From: Eurosta solidaginis
Lineage: Eukaryota; Arthropoda; Insecta; Diptera; Tephritidae
Reading direction: 5' to 3'
NCBI RefSeq assembly: GCF_040869045.1
Contig: NC_090319.1
Location: 287,343,693-287,407,692 of the forward strand
DNA: 64,000 bases
A model generated the notes under the pieces. It was not told the DNA's origin. It was given only the letters and a program-made list of their open reading frames with translations, and made no database searches. A program made the translations under genes and the position numbers. Below are positions 1 to 10,885 of the stretch, piece after piece. Each line of letters opens with the position of its first letter. Within the stretch, counting starts at the first letter, position 1.

Positions 1-380
1 ACAGTAGCGTGGTTGCCAAGGCGCATATGCGCTAACTCTTTGCTCGATGACAGCAGGTACTTCGTTTTGTCCTCATTCACCATCAAACCCATCTTTACCG
101 CTTCTTTTTCCAGCTTGGAGTAAGCAGAACTAACAGCGCGGGTGTTTAGGCCGATGATATCAATGTCATCAGCATATGCCAGTAATTGCACGCTTTTATA
201 GTATATTGTTCCAGTCCGGTTAAGTTCTGCAGCTAGTATATTTTCTCCAGCATCAAATTAAAGAAATCGCACGATAGGGGGTCACCCTGTCTGAAACCTC
301 GTTTAGTTTCGAACGGCTCGGAGAGGTCCTTCCCAATTCTGATTGAGCTGATGGTGTTGCTCAACGTCATTTTGCACAGC
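1..380 (-). mobile_element. RTE-class non-LTR retrotransposon, 5'-truncated fragment
   Basis: These bases match, with scattered differences, the reverse transcriptase part of the near-complete element at 38101-41524 (equivalent to about 38760-39139). The sense strand is minus and the 3' end lies to the left of the window. Homology stops abruptly at about 380, which fits the usual 5' truncation of non-LTR insertions. A two-base loss near 238 relative to the longer copy breaks the frame, so it is a dead fragment. Confidence 0.9.
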
Positions 381-390
381 AATTAGCCAG

Positions 391-1083
391 CCGATTACGT
401 GCTACGCGTCACCCATATGGTCGCCAAGCCTAAAAACCACCCACTGGAAGAAACTACAGGCCTGCCAAAATACTGCTCTCAGAATAGCCACGGGCTGTCT
501 TCTTATGTCCCCAGAACACCATCTGCATAATGAGGCGAGAATACTCCCCATCAGGGAGAGAAATGAGATGCTGACCAAACAGAAACCTGGGCATCCCAAC
601 AGACATCTGATTGACGAACCAGCACCGCCTAGGGGCCTAAGGAGTCATCTCCGTAAGCATTTTGAGGAAATACGGCACCTGGGAACCCAGCCGTATGAAG
701 CGGAAAAACACAAGCAGGTCCTTGGTGAACTCCATAGACAGGCGTCGGACCTTTATGTCGGGAATTGCCAGGTGAATCCAGTACTTGAAGAAAAATATCC
801 AGAACTCGCAGAAGAGGAACGCATACTCCCCAGGGAAACGCGTGTCACTCTTGCTCAACTTCGTTCTGGATACTGTAACAGGTTAAACTCTTACCTATCC
901 AGAATCAACCCCGACATACAAAATGTATGCCCTGCTTGCAATGTGTCCCCACATGACACCAACCATCTCTTTAATTGTAATGTGGAACCAACGCCTCTAA
1001 CACCCCTTTCCTTATGGTCCACCCCTGTTGAAACGGCAAGTTTCCTTGGACTCCCGTTAGTGGATATTGATGACAATTTGTGA
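391..1083 (+). pseudogene. C-terminal fragment of non-LTR retrotransposon ORF2
   Basis: The open frame reads from about 391 (ending in an annotated start-to-stop stretch 505-1083) into the region downstream of the polymerase of a non-LTR retrotransposon. Near the end there is a Cys-Pro-Ala-Cys ... His-x4-Cys cluster (about 931-975) typical of the C-terminal zinc-binding motif of Jockey/I-group ORF2 proteins, followed by a Trp-rich tail. There is no endonuclease, no YxDD polymerase core and no start of the element, so this is only its last quarter. The first in-frame Met at 505 is not a meaningful start, because coding similarity continues upstream of it. A (CAA)n-like run at about 1118-1132 after the stop looks like the 3' tail of the element. 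The clade assignment within Jockey/I-like elements is uncertain. Confidence 0.75.
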
Positions 1084-1139
1084 TCGGTCGCGGCTATTAG
1101 GTGGGGCGAGCATTGCTACAACAACAACAACAGGAATAT

Positions 1140-1578
1140 ATGCTATATATATGACCGATCTTGTTAATTTTTTCAGACAACAATATGTGTAATATATGAA
1201 AGCATATGGTGAAGTTTGAAGCTTCAATCTGATAAATTGAGGAAGATATGACAAAAATCCTCAATTCTGAAAAATCGGTTGTATGGGAGATATATGTATG
1301 CTATAGTGATCTGATCTGGCAGGTTCCGATAAATGGGTATTCGCAAATACACCCGCTCACCAAATTTTATTAAGATATTTTAAAAAGTGAGAGACTAGTT
1401 TGCATACAAACAGACAGACGGACAGAAGGGACCGCGGACATGACTAAATCAACTAGCTCTTCGTTCATTTCGGTATAATGATTGGTGGGCTTATCTCTTT
1501 TCCTTTAAAGATTTACAATTTTCAGATTCGTGACAAAATTAATATACCATTTCATTTTCATGAAAGGTATAAAAAGTA
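1140..1578 (-). mobile_element. Short dispersed element with GTCY microsatellite
   Basis: Read on the minus strand this begins with a 'tttttatacctttcatgaaa' terminus, then a block with 'gtccgtctgtctgtttgtat', then repeated 'tatatctcccatacaaccga'-type lines. The same layout in the opposite orientation is at 60688-61605. The organisation resembles the small dipteran elements known as mini-me or DINE-1-like, which carry (TA)n and (GTCY)n tracts. It has no coding capacity. Confidence 0.6.
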
Positions 1579-1924
1579 CAAAAAAAAAAACGTTTCTTAT
1601 TATTTATTTTGCAGTTGGGGGGTAACACAAGCAGTTTAATCTACGTCTTTCAAGCTAAGGTGTTAGAAATTACTGAATATCTTAATGCCGTAACTGATCC
1701 CGGGATTCTGGAATTGTAGCAAGGAGATTCCGAAAATACCGGGATCATGAAAATCAAAAAAAATTTGGCATCTTTAGTATGTATGTAAATATACTTTATT
1801 GATTTTGAGTGACTATTTTACTATTTTGTCGTTATCATCATTAGGCACCCTATATCATTATATTTAATACAAAAGTGTATGCACAGAAATTATATTTTAC
1901 TATTTACATTTTTATTTCATTTAG
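1579..1924. other. Upstream flank of threonine aldolase gene
   Basis: About 350 AT-rich bases with no open frame. A pyrimidine-rich stretch ending in 'tttcatttag' at 1915-1924 is a plausible 3' splice site, so a non-coding first exon of the downstream gene may lie further left. No TATA box could be placed with confidence. Confidence 0.35.
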
Positions 1925-1981
1925 GTTGCAGTATTGCAAGAAGCTGAACAAACAGTAATAACAAAAGTAACGTAAATAAAT

Positions 1982-4900
1982 ATGACTGATTACATTATCG
2001 ATTTACGCTCTGATACGGTTAGTAAACCGACGGCGGAAATGCGCCAAGCCATGTTTGAAGCTGTTGTCGGTGACGATGTTTATGGTGAGGATCCGACAGT
2101 AAATGCATTGGAACAAAAAGCAGCTAAATTGTTTGAAAAAGAGGCGGGACTTTTTGTACCAAGTGGCACTATGGGCAATTTGTTGGCATGTAAGTACTAT
2201 ACTTAAGTTAGATTCTGCATTTAATGCTACTCATTTCGTATTCTATGCACAGTTTTCAGTTATGCCATTTGTATTTGGTTATACACTGGAAACAAATGAG
2301 AATATTGCCCCCAGATTCGAATATTTTTTCAGAACGACGTTAAACCGTGAAGTTGAAGTTTCTTTTATAACTGCTCTACTAAATCTCTGATTTCAATTAG
2401 CTTTATTTTTATGCCCAGCTGTACTTGTACAGAGCGTATTATAACTTTGATTGGATAACGGTTGGTTGTACAGGTATAAAGGAATCAAGATAGATATAGA
2501 CTTCCATATATCAAAATCATCAGGTCGAAAAAAATTTGATTGATCCATGTCCGTCCGTCTGTCCGTTAACAAGAATCCTTGAATAAATATTGAGATATCC
2601 TCACCAAATTTGGTACACGAGCTTATCTGGACCCAGAATAGATTGGTATTTAAAATGAGCGAAATCGGATGATAACCACGCCCACTTTTTATATATATAA
2701 CATTTTGGAAATCACAAAAAACCTGATTATTTAGTAAATATTACACCTAGAATGTTGAAGTTTAACTTGTGGACTGATATTGAGACTCTTGATAAAAATT
2801 TTAAAACATTTTTTAAAATGGCCGTGGCACCGCCCACTTGTGATAAAACCAATTTTACAAATATTGTTAATCATAAATCAAAAAAATGTTAAACCTATCG
2901 TAACAAAATTCGGCAGAGAGGCCTTTACTATAAGGAATGCTTTGAAGAAAAAAAAATTTACGAAATCGGTTAAGGACCACGCCCACTTTTATATAAAAGA
3001 TTTTTAAAAGGGCCGTGGACGAATAAAATAAGCTATACATTTGTAAAAAAGAGCTTTATATCAGTGGCATTTCATTTCCCAAGTGCATTTATAACAATAA
3101 ATAGGAAGAAACTTCAAATTTTAAAAAATTGGCGTGGCACCGCTCCTTTTCTGACTAAGCAACTTTCTATATTTCGGGAGCCATAACTCGAAGAAAAATT
3201 AACGGATCGTAATAAAATTGAGTGGACAAATTTTCTCTATAGCAGGAAATGTTTATAGAAAAAATGGACGAGATTGGTTAAATACCACGCCCACTTTTAG
3301 ATAAAAGATTTTTAAAAGGGTCGTAGACGAAAATAATAAACTATATCTTAACGAAAAAGAGCTTTGTATCAATAGAATTTTACTTTCTAAATTGAATTAT
3401 AACATTAAATTGGAAAACAATAAAATTTTTAAAAATGGGTGTGGCACCGCCCCTTTTTTGTCTAAGCAATTTTCAACGTTTCAGGAGCCATAACTCGACG
3501 AAAAATTTGGTGTTTAACAGGAAATATTTTCTTTTATATAAACGATTTTGTAAAAGTGCGTAGATGCAGGTACTAAGCTATTTCTAGTAAAAGTTCGTTA
3601 ATGACCCTCCCTTTTTTTGGAATAACACTTTTTGTACAATGGCACTTGTTTGTGTGTTTATGTTTATTGTTCTGTTATATTTTTATTTTAAAATAAACAG
3701 CATTGGAATCCCCATATTTGAAGGAAAACTGCATTATTGCCCGCTCAAGTTCATTGGTGTTAGCCTCTGTATCCTTTTTGCTTATTTTAAGCGAAAATTA
3801 GTTCAGAATAGAACCATATGTATGTTTTTTAATGCGCAGCCTTGTAACACTATTAAGCACACTAAACAAACAACAACAGCATTTCAAGTGTACAGCTGGG
3901 TATGTAATGTTCGGTTTCACCCGAACTTAGACTTCCTTACTTGTTTTGCATAGCTTTTCTTCTAGAGCACATTTCACATACTATTTGATAAAATTATTAC
4001 TAACAATTAAAAAAGAAAATACACTTTTCCCTACGCTCCCCAAGCATAGTTTACAAGACATCGCCTTCTGGCATCACATGCTTATAAATTAGGTCTTGTC
4101 AATAACAGCAGATATAGGAAGAAACAGTTGAGCATGATTTATGTTCGAGTCTTGCGCTCACGAGGTTAATGCTCCAGCTAATAGAAGCGGCAGATTTGTC
4201 TAATCTCGAGGCAACAATTAAGCTAGGTCCCAGAAAACTTCTAGTATATGTCAAGAATACGGAGTTATTTTATAACATAAGTTCTTGTACCTAATTAAAT
4301 TTTTCCGTTTGGTCGTCACATTTAGGTCTAAGGTATACGAGGTCTCTATTGACCGGGCAATTAAAGCTAATGTTACCTTGGGTTTTTGATCAATAATATT
4401 TGTAAAATTTTTGTTTAAGACAGGCGATATTTTCTGGAATCTGGAAGGAATTATAGCTGGGTATGATAATTCTTTACCTAATTATTCTTTATTTCAGATA
4501 AATTACTTTATTCGGTTTCCCATAAGTTAACTCAACATGGTTTTTGCAGTGGAAAGTCCACTGTGCGGAACTTGCTTAAAATTCACTACTTATGTCTCCA
4601 GCAGATTTAAGAATAACTTGCCGTCAGCTGTCTATATGCACAGACTTAACCATGGCATAAAGTTTTTCACTCGATCCTACCGTCTATTTATCTCTCTTAA
4701 TTAATGCTACATATGGCGTGCCGCAAGGTAGCTTCTTGGCCTGTTTTGTTTTTAATTTTTACTAGTGAACTTACTCTCCGATCTGATTTGAATAACTTTA
4801 GATGAATGGTGTAGGTTTGAGAACAACAACAAACAACAAACCAACAAACTTTACTTTGTGCCCGTTTACTCCGACATTATCAAAAATGTATTTACATATC

Positions 4901-6379
4901 GATTGCTAAGTGGACTATCACTCTATCTTGGATGCCATTTCGAAAACGCCCTATCTCATGATTCGGTTGAAGTACGCCCTATTTCAGAATTTGTTTCAAA
5001 AACGTCCCAGCTAATGTCAAAATATATTGAAATTGAGATCAGATGGGTCGTTTTTGAAACAAAATCCCGAAATAGAGCGTTCTTCTTTTGAGATAGGACG
5101 TTTTTGAAATAAATTGTGAAATAATGAAAAAATCTGAATTTCTATCCTTACGTACACATTAGTACAAATCTCAACCATTTCAGGTATGGTCCACTGTCAT
5201 CGGCGTGGTACGGAAGCGATTGTTGGCGATTTATCTCATGTGTATCTCTACGAGCAAGGTACGTTTCTCTAGCAGGCTTAGAGGAGACATTGTACTGTAC
5301 ATTTATTCCTTGCATTAGGTGGTGCTGCCCATATTGGAGGCATACAACTAGCTACCCTCCCAAACAAAGAAGATGGCACTTTTTGCCTTGAAGCTTTGCG
5401 TCGCAAAGTACGTTTGGTTGATGATCATGAGCCAATTACTGCTTTAGTAATTGTTGAGAATACCCATAATATATGCGGAGGCAAGGTGATACCACTGGAG
5501 TGGATTGATAAACTAGTAGCATTACTCAACAATAACAAAGAATTACAACCAGATGGCAAAAGAATTGCCTTGCACATGGATGGAGCTCGTATATTTAATG
5601 CTGCTACAGCACTGCAAGTGCCAGTGGCACGTATTGCACGAGATTTCGATTCGGTTAATTTTTGCTTAAGCAAAGGCTTATCGGCGCCAGTGGGTTCCAT
5701 ATTGGTTGGATCGAAGACTTTCATTAGACAGTAAGTGAAAAATTGTTTTGTGAAATTCCTTAAACTTATCGAACTTTTTAAGAGCTCGTCGGCTACGGAA
5801 AGCTTTGGGTGGTGGTATGCGTCAAGCAGGTATATTAGCTGCTGCGGGGATTGTTGCCTTGGATACTATAGTTCCCCTCCTACAAAATGATCATCAAAAA
5901 ACTCAACGTATTGCGGAAGGTAACTCATAATTTAGAAATATATGTAAATCCGCTCTCATTACAAAAGGCGATGATTGTTCAGCCGCTTATGTTTTCTTGC
6001 TATATTTACATAACATTTTACTTACCGCTTTATTTTATTCACTACTTTATTTTTTCTAGCCATATTCAGTATGGAAAGCCCCAATGTAACCGTCGACTTA
6101 ACCAATGTTCACAGCAACATTTTACTGATTCGTCTAACGAATCCGAAATATGGGGCCAATGAATTTTCTCAGCGTTGCGCGAAAGTGACAGCAGAAGAAT
6201 TGGCCGTCAGGGTATGCACGCCAGTAAAAGGTGAAGGAATTTCGTTAAAGGTGAGTTCACGTGATTGGCACGTCGCAAGAATTGTTTTATACCAACAGAT
6301 TACCGATGCGGACGTGGTATTAGCTATTAAGAAATTCAAATTTGTTATATGTGAAATAGATGACGCACTGAAGGAATGA
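1982..6379 (+). CDS. Low-specificity L-threonine aldolase, five exons
   Basis: PLP-dependent enzyme that cleaves L-threonine or L-allo-threonine to glycine and acetaldehyde (family knowledge). Coding exons are 1982-2189, 5184-5258, 5319-5730, 5783-5919 and 6060-6379, all with GT/AG introns. They sum to 1152 bases, giving 383 residues, the usual family length. The start is the first Met of the frame, in the family N-terminus with '[11 protein letters not shown]'. Exon 1 holds '[15 protein letters not shown]', exon 2 gives '[13 protein letters not shown]', exon 3 has '[10 protein letters not shown]' and the PLP-lysine motif '[13 protein letters not shown]', and exon 4 gives '[12 protein letters not shown]'. 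No frameshift or premature stop was found in the spliced frame. The first intron (2994 bp) is swollen by a dispersed element and a palindrome, while the others are 52-140 bp. A poly(A) signal follows the stop by 18 bases. It is likely functional. Confidence 0.93.
2408..3953 (-). mobile_element. Dispersed non-autonomous element inside intron 1
   Basis: Element in reverse orientation relative to the repeat starting at 14092. It begins with 'cagagcgtattataacttt' and ends with 'gttcggtttcacccgaac' followed by 'cttccttacttgtt'. It contains a short 'gtccgtccgtctgtccgtt' tract and several diverged lines of 'accacgcccactttt' and 'gtggcaccgcccc', which make it internally repetitive. The copy at 18470-20550 has the same order of blocks. 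There is no coding capacity; the small open frames inside it recur as artefacts in other copies. It accounts for about half of intron 1. Confidence 0.8.
3954..4935. other. Intron 1 remainder without recognisable feature
   Basis: About 980 bases of AT-rich intron sequence between the dispersed element and the palindrome. No sustained open frame and no match to other repeats in the window was noticed. Confidence 0.4.
4936..5112. repeat. Imperfect palindrome (foldback) in intron 1
   Basis: The left arm 'atttcgaaaacgccctatct' (from 4937) pairs with the complement of 'agataggacgtttttgaaat' (to 5110). Inner arms around 4973-5010 and 5045-5085 also pair ('tttgtttcaaaaacg' against 'cgtttttgaaacaaa'). 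Transcribed, it would form a long hairpin about 70 bases before the exon 2 splice site. The outer arm motif also occurs in the 3' flank of each serine protease copy. Confidence 0.75.
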
Positions 6380-6396
6380 AGTTAAATTAAATACTA

Positions 6397-6402
6397 AATA
6401 AA
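6397..6402 (+). other. Poly(A) signal of threonine aldolase gene
   Basis: A canonical AATAAA lies 18 bases past the stop codon in an A-rich context, giving a very short 3' UTR. Confidence 0.65.
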
Positions 6403-7023
6403 AAAAGATGAGTGCTAAAAAAATTAAATACATATATATATATATATATATTTGTGTCCCAAGTTCCTAGGGATTTTGATAAACATTTTCGGAAAAAAAT
6501 TGTATTCAGCTCAAGTCCTCAGCAACGTTCGTCTATCACTCTAACCAATGCACCGCATGCTCTTATTACTTCCTTAGGTTTTTATTTGTCTTAATTGGCG
6601 CGTAAGAGCCCTCGCAATTTTTAGTGGTTACAGCAAAATATCGCAGCGTAAACGGTTTCCTTAATGCAATGTGGAAAACTTGGCGAGGGCGCTTCTTTGA
6701 TGCTTTTTCGGTACAAAATAAAGTTAGAGTTAATTTTTTCTTCCTTTATACATATTTGGTCGGTTTCATGTATCTCCGAAGATTTCAATGCAATATATTG
6801 GAATTTTGCAATTGTACGGTCTATATTTAGTTATTTATTATATTCATGTTAATATTTTTACCTGTTTCTTACTTGTGATATTTTAAGTTTTTTTAAAATA
6901 ATTAAGTTACCTTTTTTAAATGAAAATTTTTATATTAATCAAAAAAAGAAAATAATATATCAAGCAAATAATTTTGGTTGAATAAACATTTAAAATAAAT
7001 GAATATACAGATTTATAAAGTAG
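6403..7023. other. AT-rich intergenic stretch
   Basis: It contains a (TA)n microsatellite at about 6428-6450 and small open frames of 60-68 codons that look like chance. Nothing recognisable was seen. Confidence 0.4.
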
Positions 7024-8238
7024 TTGTTATAATGGCGATCTTGCCACACTAATATAATTAAATAACAATAGATCTATGCTATATTAAGCAGCTATCGTGT
7101 GCTACATTAGTCAAAAGAGTTAACTCTACATCAACGCTTTTCAAACAAACTGCTACAACTAATATTTGCAAATAAATTCAACTTGAAATAAAATTATACA
7201 TATATGTATATACTTTCAATAATAACATTTTGGAAAGAAGAACTTTTAAATCAACAACACATAAATTTTGCTCTGTTTCCTACAAATATCCTGCTGTATA
7301 TATATGTAAGTGCAACACCATTGTGAACAACGTGTAATCTAAAATGTGCATACTTTCAAGATTAAATGGATGAAGTGGAACATATACAGACCTACTTTAT
7401 TATTATGTGACAATGCAAATTTTTACAAGTCAAAATCTGTATATCTTTATATGTATAATTTTCGATCGAGTCCAAAGATACAGATATAAAATAGATATAT
7501 TTATATAGATAAATAAATAATATACATACATAAATACCTTACTTATATATTAAATAGAAGAAAATCTGCTTTTTGCCGGAATAATAAAAAGATTATATGT
7601 GGCTACTTTAAAATTATTTGCACATAATAGTGGTATCAACGATGAAGTATAGCAATAGCACTACGTCACTCTCAATATATATATATTCTCTAAACGTCTT
7701 ATTTATTCAAATATTAAGTATTTTTACTGTTCCTGTTACTACGTGTACTTACTGTAATTTTTGTTAATTAATTGTACGCAACGTCGACGTATCATCTACA
7801 CCTCAATAAAAGCTGATTTTTAATGTGGATAGTCTCATACAGAGCATCATTGAAGATACTTCAACAACACTTAATACTTCCTTTAACCATTTATTAGGCA
7901 TCTTTATAAAGCCATTGCAACATCATTGAAGATACTTAAACAGCAACAGCATTTTCATGGCAATATCAACAATCAACAATACAAATTTTTTACTAAAATT
8001 TAATTATAAATAATTAAAAAGGTCATTGTATGTGAATACGAATATAAATATATATTTTTATATAAATAAAATTTTTAATCAAGATTAAATAATATAAAAT
8101 TTATATATATATTTGTTTATAAACAAATTATTTTAATTTATTATAAAATTTTAATATTTTAATTTTATTTCACATTTAAGTATTAGTTTTTATCTTGTTA
8201 ACTTCCTTTCCAGAGAACAATTACATTTTTTAATTTTA
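7024..8238 (+). other. AT-rich leader, possible 5' LTR of the adjacent retrotransposon
   Basis: Very AT-rich, non-coding sequence directly upstream of the Gag remnant. It begins with 'tgttataatggcgatc', a possible TG start of an LTR, and includes an AATAAA at about 7805. Two similar blocks with 'catcattgaagatactt' at about 7847 and 7922 form a short direct repeat. No matching 3' LTR was found, because the downstream end of the element is cut by another insertion, and no primer-binding site could be identified. The LTR reading is therefore only a suggestion. Confidence 0.25.
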
Positions 8239-10875
8239 ATGGTTTTACGTTCACCAATACAAACTCGTTCCTTTACATCCTCAGAGAATTTAAATAATAA
8301 CACAATGTCTCTAAATCAAACACAAAATACAAATATTAATACTACTCCATACACACATTCAGACAATTCTACAAAAGGAGATAACTTTAGATTCCATTCA
8401 AATAAATCCCTTAAATTGCCACAATATTGGTCTGATTGTCCTGAAACATGGTTTTTACTTATTTAAGGACAATTTGAAATAAATAACATTATTGATGATA
8501 ACATCAAATTTCAAAATGTTCTTATTACACTTCAACAAGAAATCATACCCAAATTATTGATATTATCAATCCTCCTCCTTCTACTAACAAATATAATATA
8601 ATTAAAAAAATTCTTTGTGAAAGATTTTTTCTAAATGATGAAAAAAGACTTGAAAAATTATTTTCAAATACTGAATTGGGAAATCGATCTCCATCTGTAC
8701 TTTTTAGATACATGAAGTCACTAACAAGTTCCTCATCTATTTTTAGTCAGGAGTTACTTTTTAAATTATGGATCAGAAAATTACCACAAGATATTCAAAT
8801 ACATTTAACTTCAAGTAATGTTCAAAATATTACTCACATAATTTCACTTGCAGACAAACTTTTTGATTTAATTAATAAACCAAATTCCTCTAAAATTTCT
8901 TCAATAGCTAGTATTGAAAACAATGTTCTTACACAATGTATAAAAAATTTAACTGATTTAACTATTACAATTTTTCAAAATTTAAATCAAATTACTACCG
9001 ATATTAATTTATTAAAAATTCGATCCAGATCTAGAGAAAGAAATCGATCTAACTTGAGAAATTTTTCTACACCTAGAAATTTGGATAATGCTAATAATAT
9101 ATGTTGGTATCATCGAAAATTTAAACATAATGCGTTCAAATGTATTAAACCGTGTAATTTTAATTCAAATAAAAATAATCTAAACTCAAACTCTTTAAAC
9201 TAAACAAATCCGTTATGACTGTGGGTAATAATGGAGTTAATAATCAATCTTCCAACCGTCTATTCATATTTGATAAATATAATAAATTAAATTTTTTAAT
9301 TGATACAGGTGCTATAGTTTCAGTTGTCCCTTCTTCAAAATTTTAAATATATAAACGTTTTTCTGACCTTACACTTTCAGCAGCTAATGGATCTAACATA
9401 GAAACTTTCGGAACAACACTCTTAAAAATTGATTTAGGTCTTAGAAGGGATTTTGAATTCCCTTTCATTCTTGCAGATATTTCTACTCCCATTATTGGTA
9501 CAAGTTTTTTTAGAAAAATTTGGTATTTTGGTAGATATTAAAAATAAAGAAATTACAGATTTGAAAACAAAATTAAAAATTTCTGCATCTTCTGGTTTTT
9601 GCGACATATTTTCTCTTTAGATTCCTATTTCAGAAAGTAAATTTACAAATATTTTAAATGAATTTCCTCTTATTACGTGTGAACCTAATTATACTGAAAA
9701 AGTACAACCAAAACGGTTAATCGAATAGAAATAAAAGGAGTATCTCCTTTTTCTAAACCTCGTCGTCTAGATCCTATAAAATTAAAAATAGCAAAAACTG
9801 AATTTGAATTTTTAGTCAAAACTGGTATATGTAGACCTTCTCTCACATCGCTTCTCCACTCCATCTAGTCCCTAAGAAAGATCCAAATGACTGGAGACCT
9901 GGTGGAGATTACAGATGACTTAATTTTATAACAATACCAGATAGGTATCCCTTACCTCATATTCATGATTTTAACATAGATTTAAAAAATAAAAAGATAT
10001 TTTCAAAAATTTACCTCATTCGTGCATATCACCAAATACCAATGGCAGAAGAAGATATTCACAAAACAGCTATAACAACTCCCTTTGGAATGTTTGAATT
10101 CGTACGAATGCCATTTGGATTACGAAACAGTGCTCAAACATTTCAACGTATCGTAAACGAAGTATTTTCAGGTTTAGATTTTGTTTTTGTCTATATTGAC
10201 GACATATTAGTAGCTAGTAACAATGAGGAAGAACATATAAAACATTTAAAAACAGTTTTTAAAAGACTTGAGGAATATAATTTAAATATTAAACCTACAA
10301 AATGTATTTTTGGAGTTGAAAAATTAGACTTTCTAAGTTACGAAATTTCTAGTGAAAGAATCAGACCTTCTTTTGAACAAGTTGAAATAACTTCTAATTT
10401 TGGAAAACCTCTCTCAATTAATAAATTACAAACATTTTTAGGTATGGTGAATAATTATCATAGATATATTAAAATGTTGGCAAAAGAACTTAGTTCACTA
10501 CATGAAATGTTAAATTTTGCTATCAAAAATAAATTTAAAGAATTAAATTGGACAGAAAAAACTACTTCAGCTTTTGAAAATGTTACACAAAAACACTACT
10601 CACTTTGATAAAAATGGTCAACTATCACTTGCTGTAGATGCATCAGATGTTGCAACTGGATCAGTTCTACAACAAACAAGTAATAACTCATTAGAACTTG
10701 TGAATACGTCTTTCTTAAAGTTATTCATAAGTATAATTTACAACCACCTTACTAGGGACCATTTAAAGTTATTTCCAGACAAAATAAAACATTCAAAATT
10801 CAACATGATAATACTATAAAAATTGTTTCCATAGATTTACTTAAACCCGCACATACAATAATGAATATTACAAAA
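8239..10875 (+). pseudogene. Decayed Ty3/Gypsy retrotransposon of CsRn1 type (gag-pol)
   Basis: Several broken frames follow one another in the order of an LTR retrotransposon. Gag is at 8239-8466 and 8676-9203, separated by stops. It ends in a zinc knuckle of spacing C-x2-H-x9-C-x3-C (about 9100-9155), which is characteristic of the CsRn1/Kabuki group rather than the usual CCHC. An aspartic protease motif 'FLIDTGAIVSVVPSS' is at about 9295. Reverse transcriptase runs from about 9700 with stops, then openly at 10042-10608, with '[15 protein letters not shown]' and the catalytic 'YIDDILVA'. RNase H begins at about 10610 ('LAVDASDVATGSVLQQ'). The sequence then jumps to an integrase C-terminal-like stretch ('GPFKVISR' ... 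'VSIDLLKPAH', about 10755-10855), so the rest of RNase H and the integrase core are deleted. The element is not autonomous. Confidence 0.85.
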
Positions 10876-10885
10876 CAAAAAAAAA

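Noticed and set aside
4858..5091. 77-codon frame in intron 1
   Set aside because: It runs through the palindrome and reflects that structure.
1982..6379. Threonine aldolase as a recent bacterial transfer
   Set aside because: Five exons with ordinary introns, family-typical length and a eukaryotic poly(A) signal argue for a normal insect gene.
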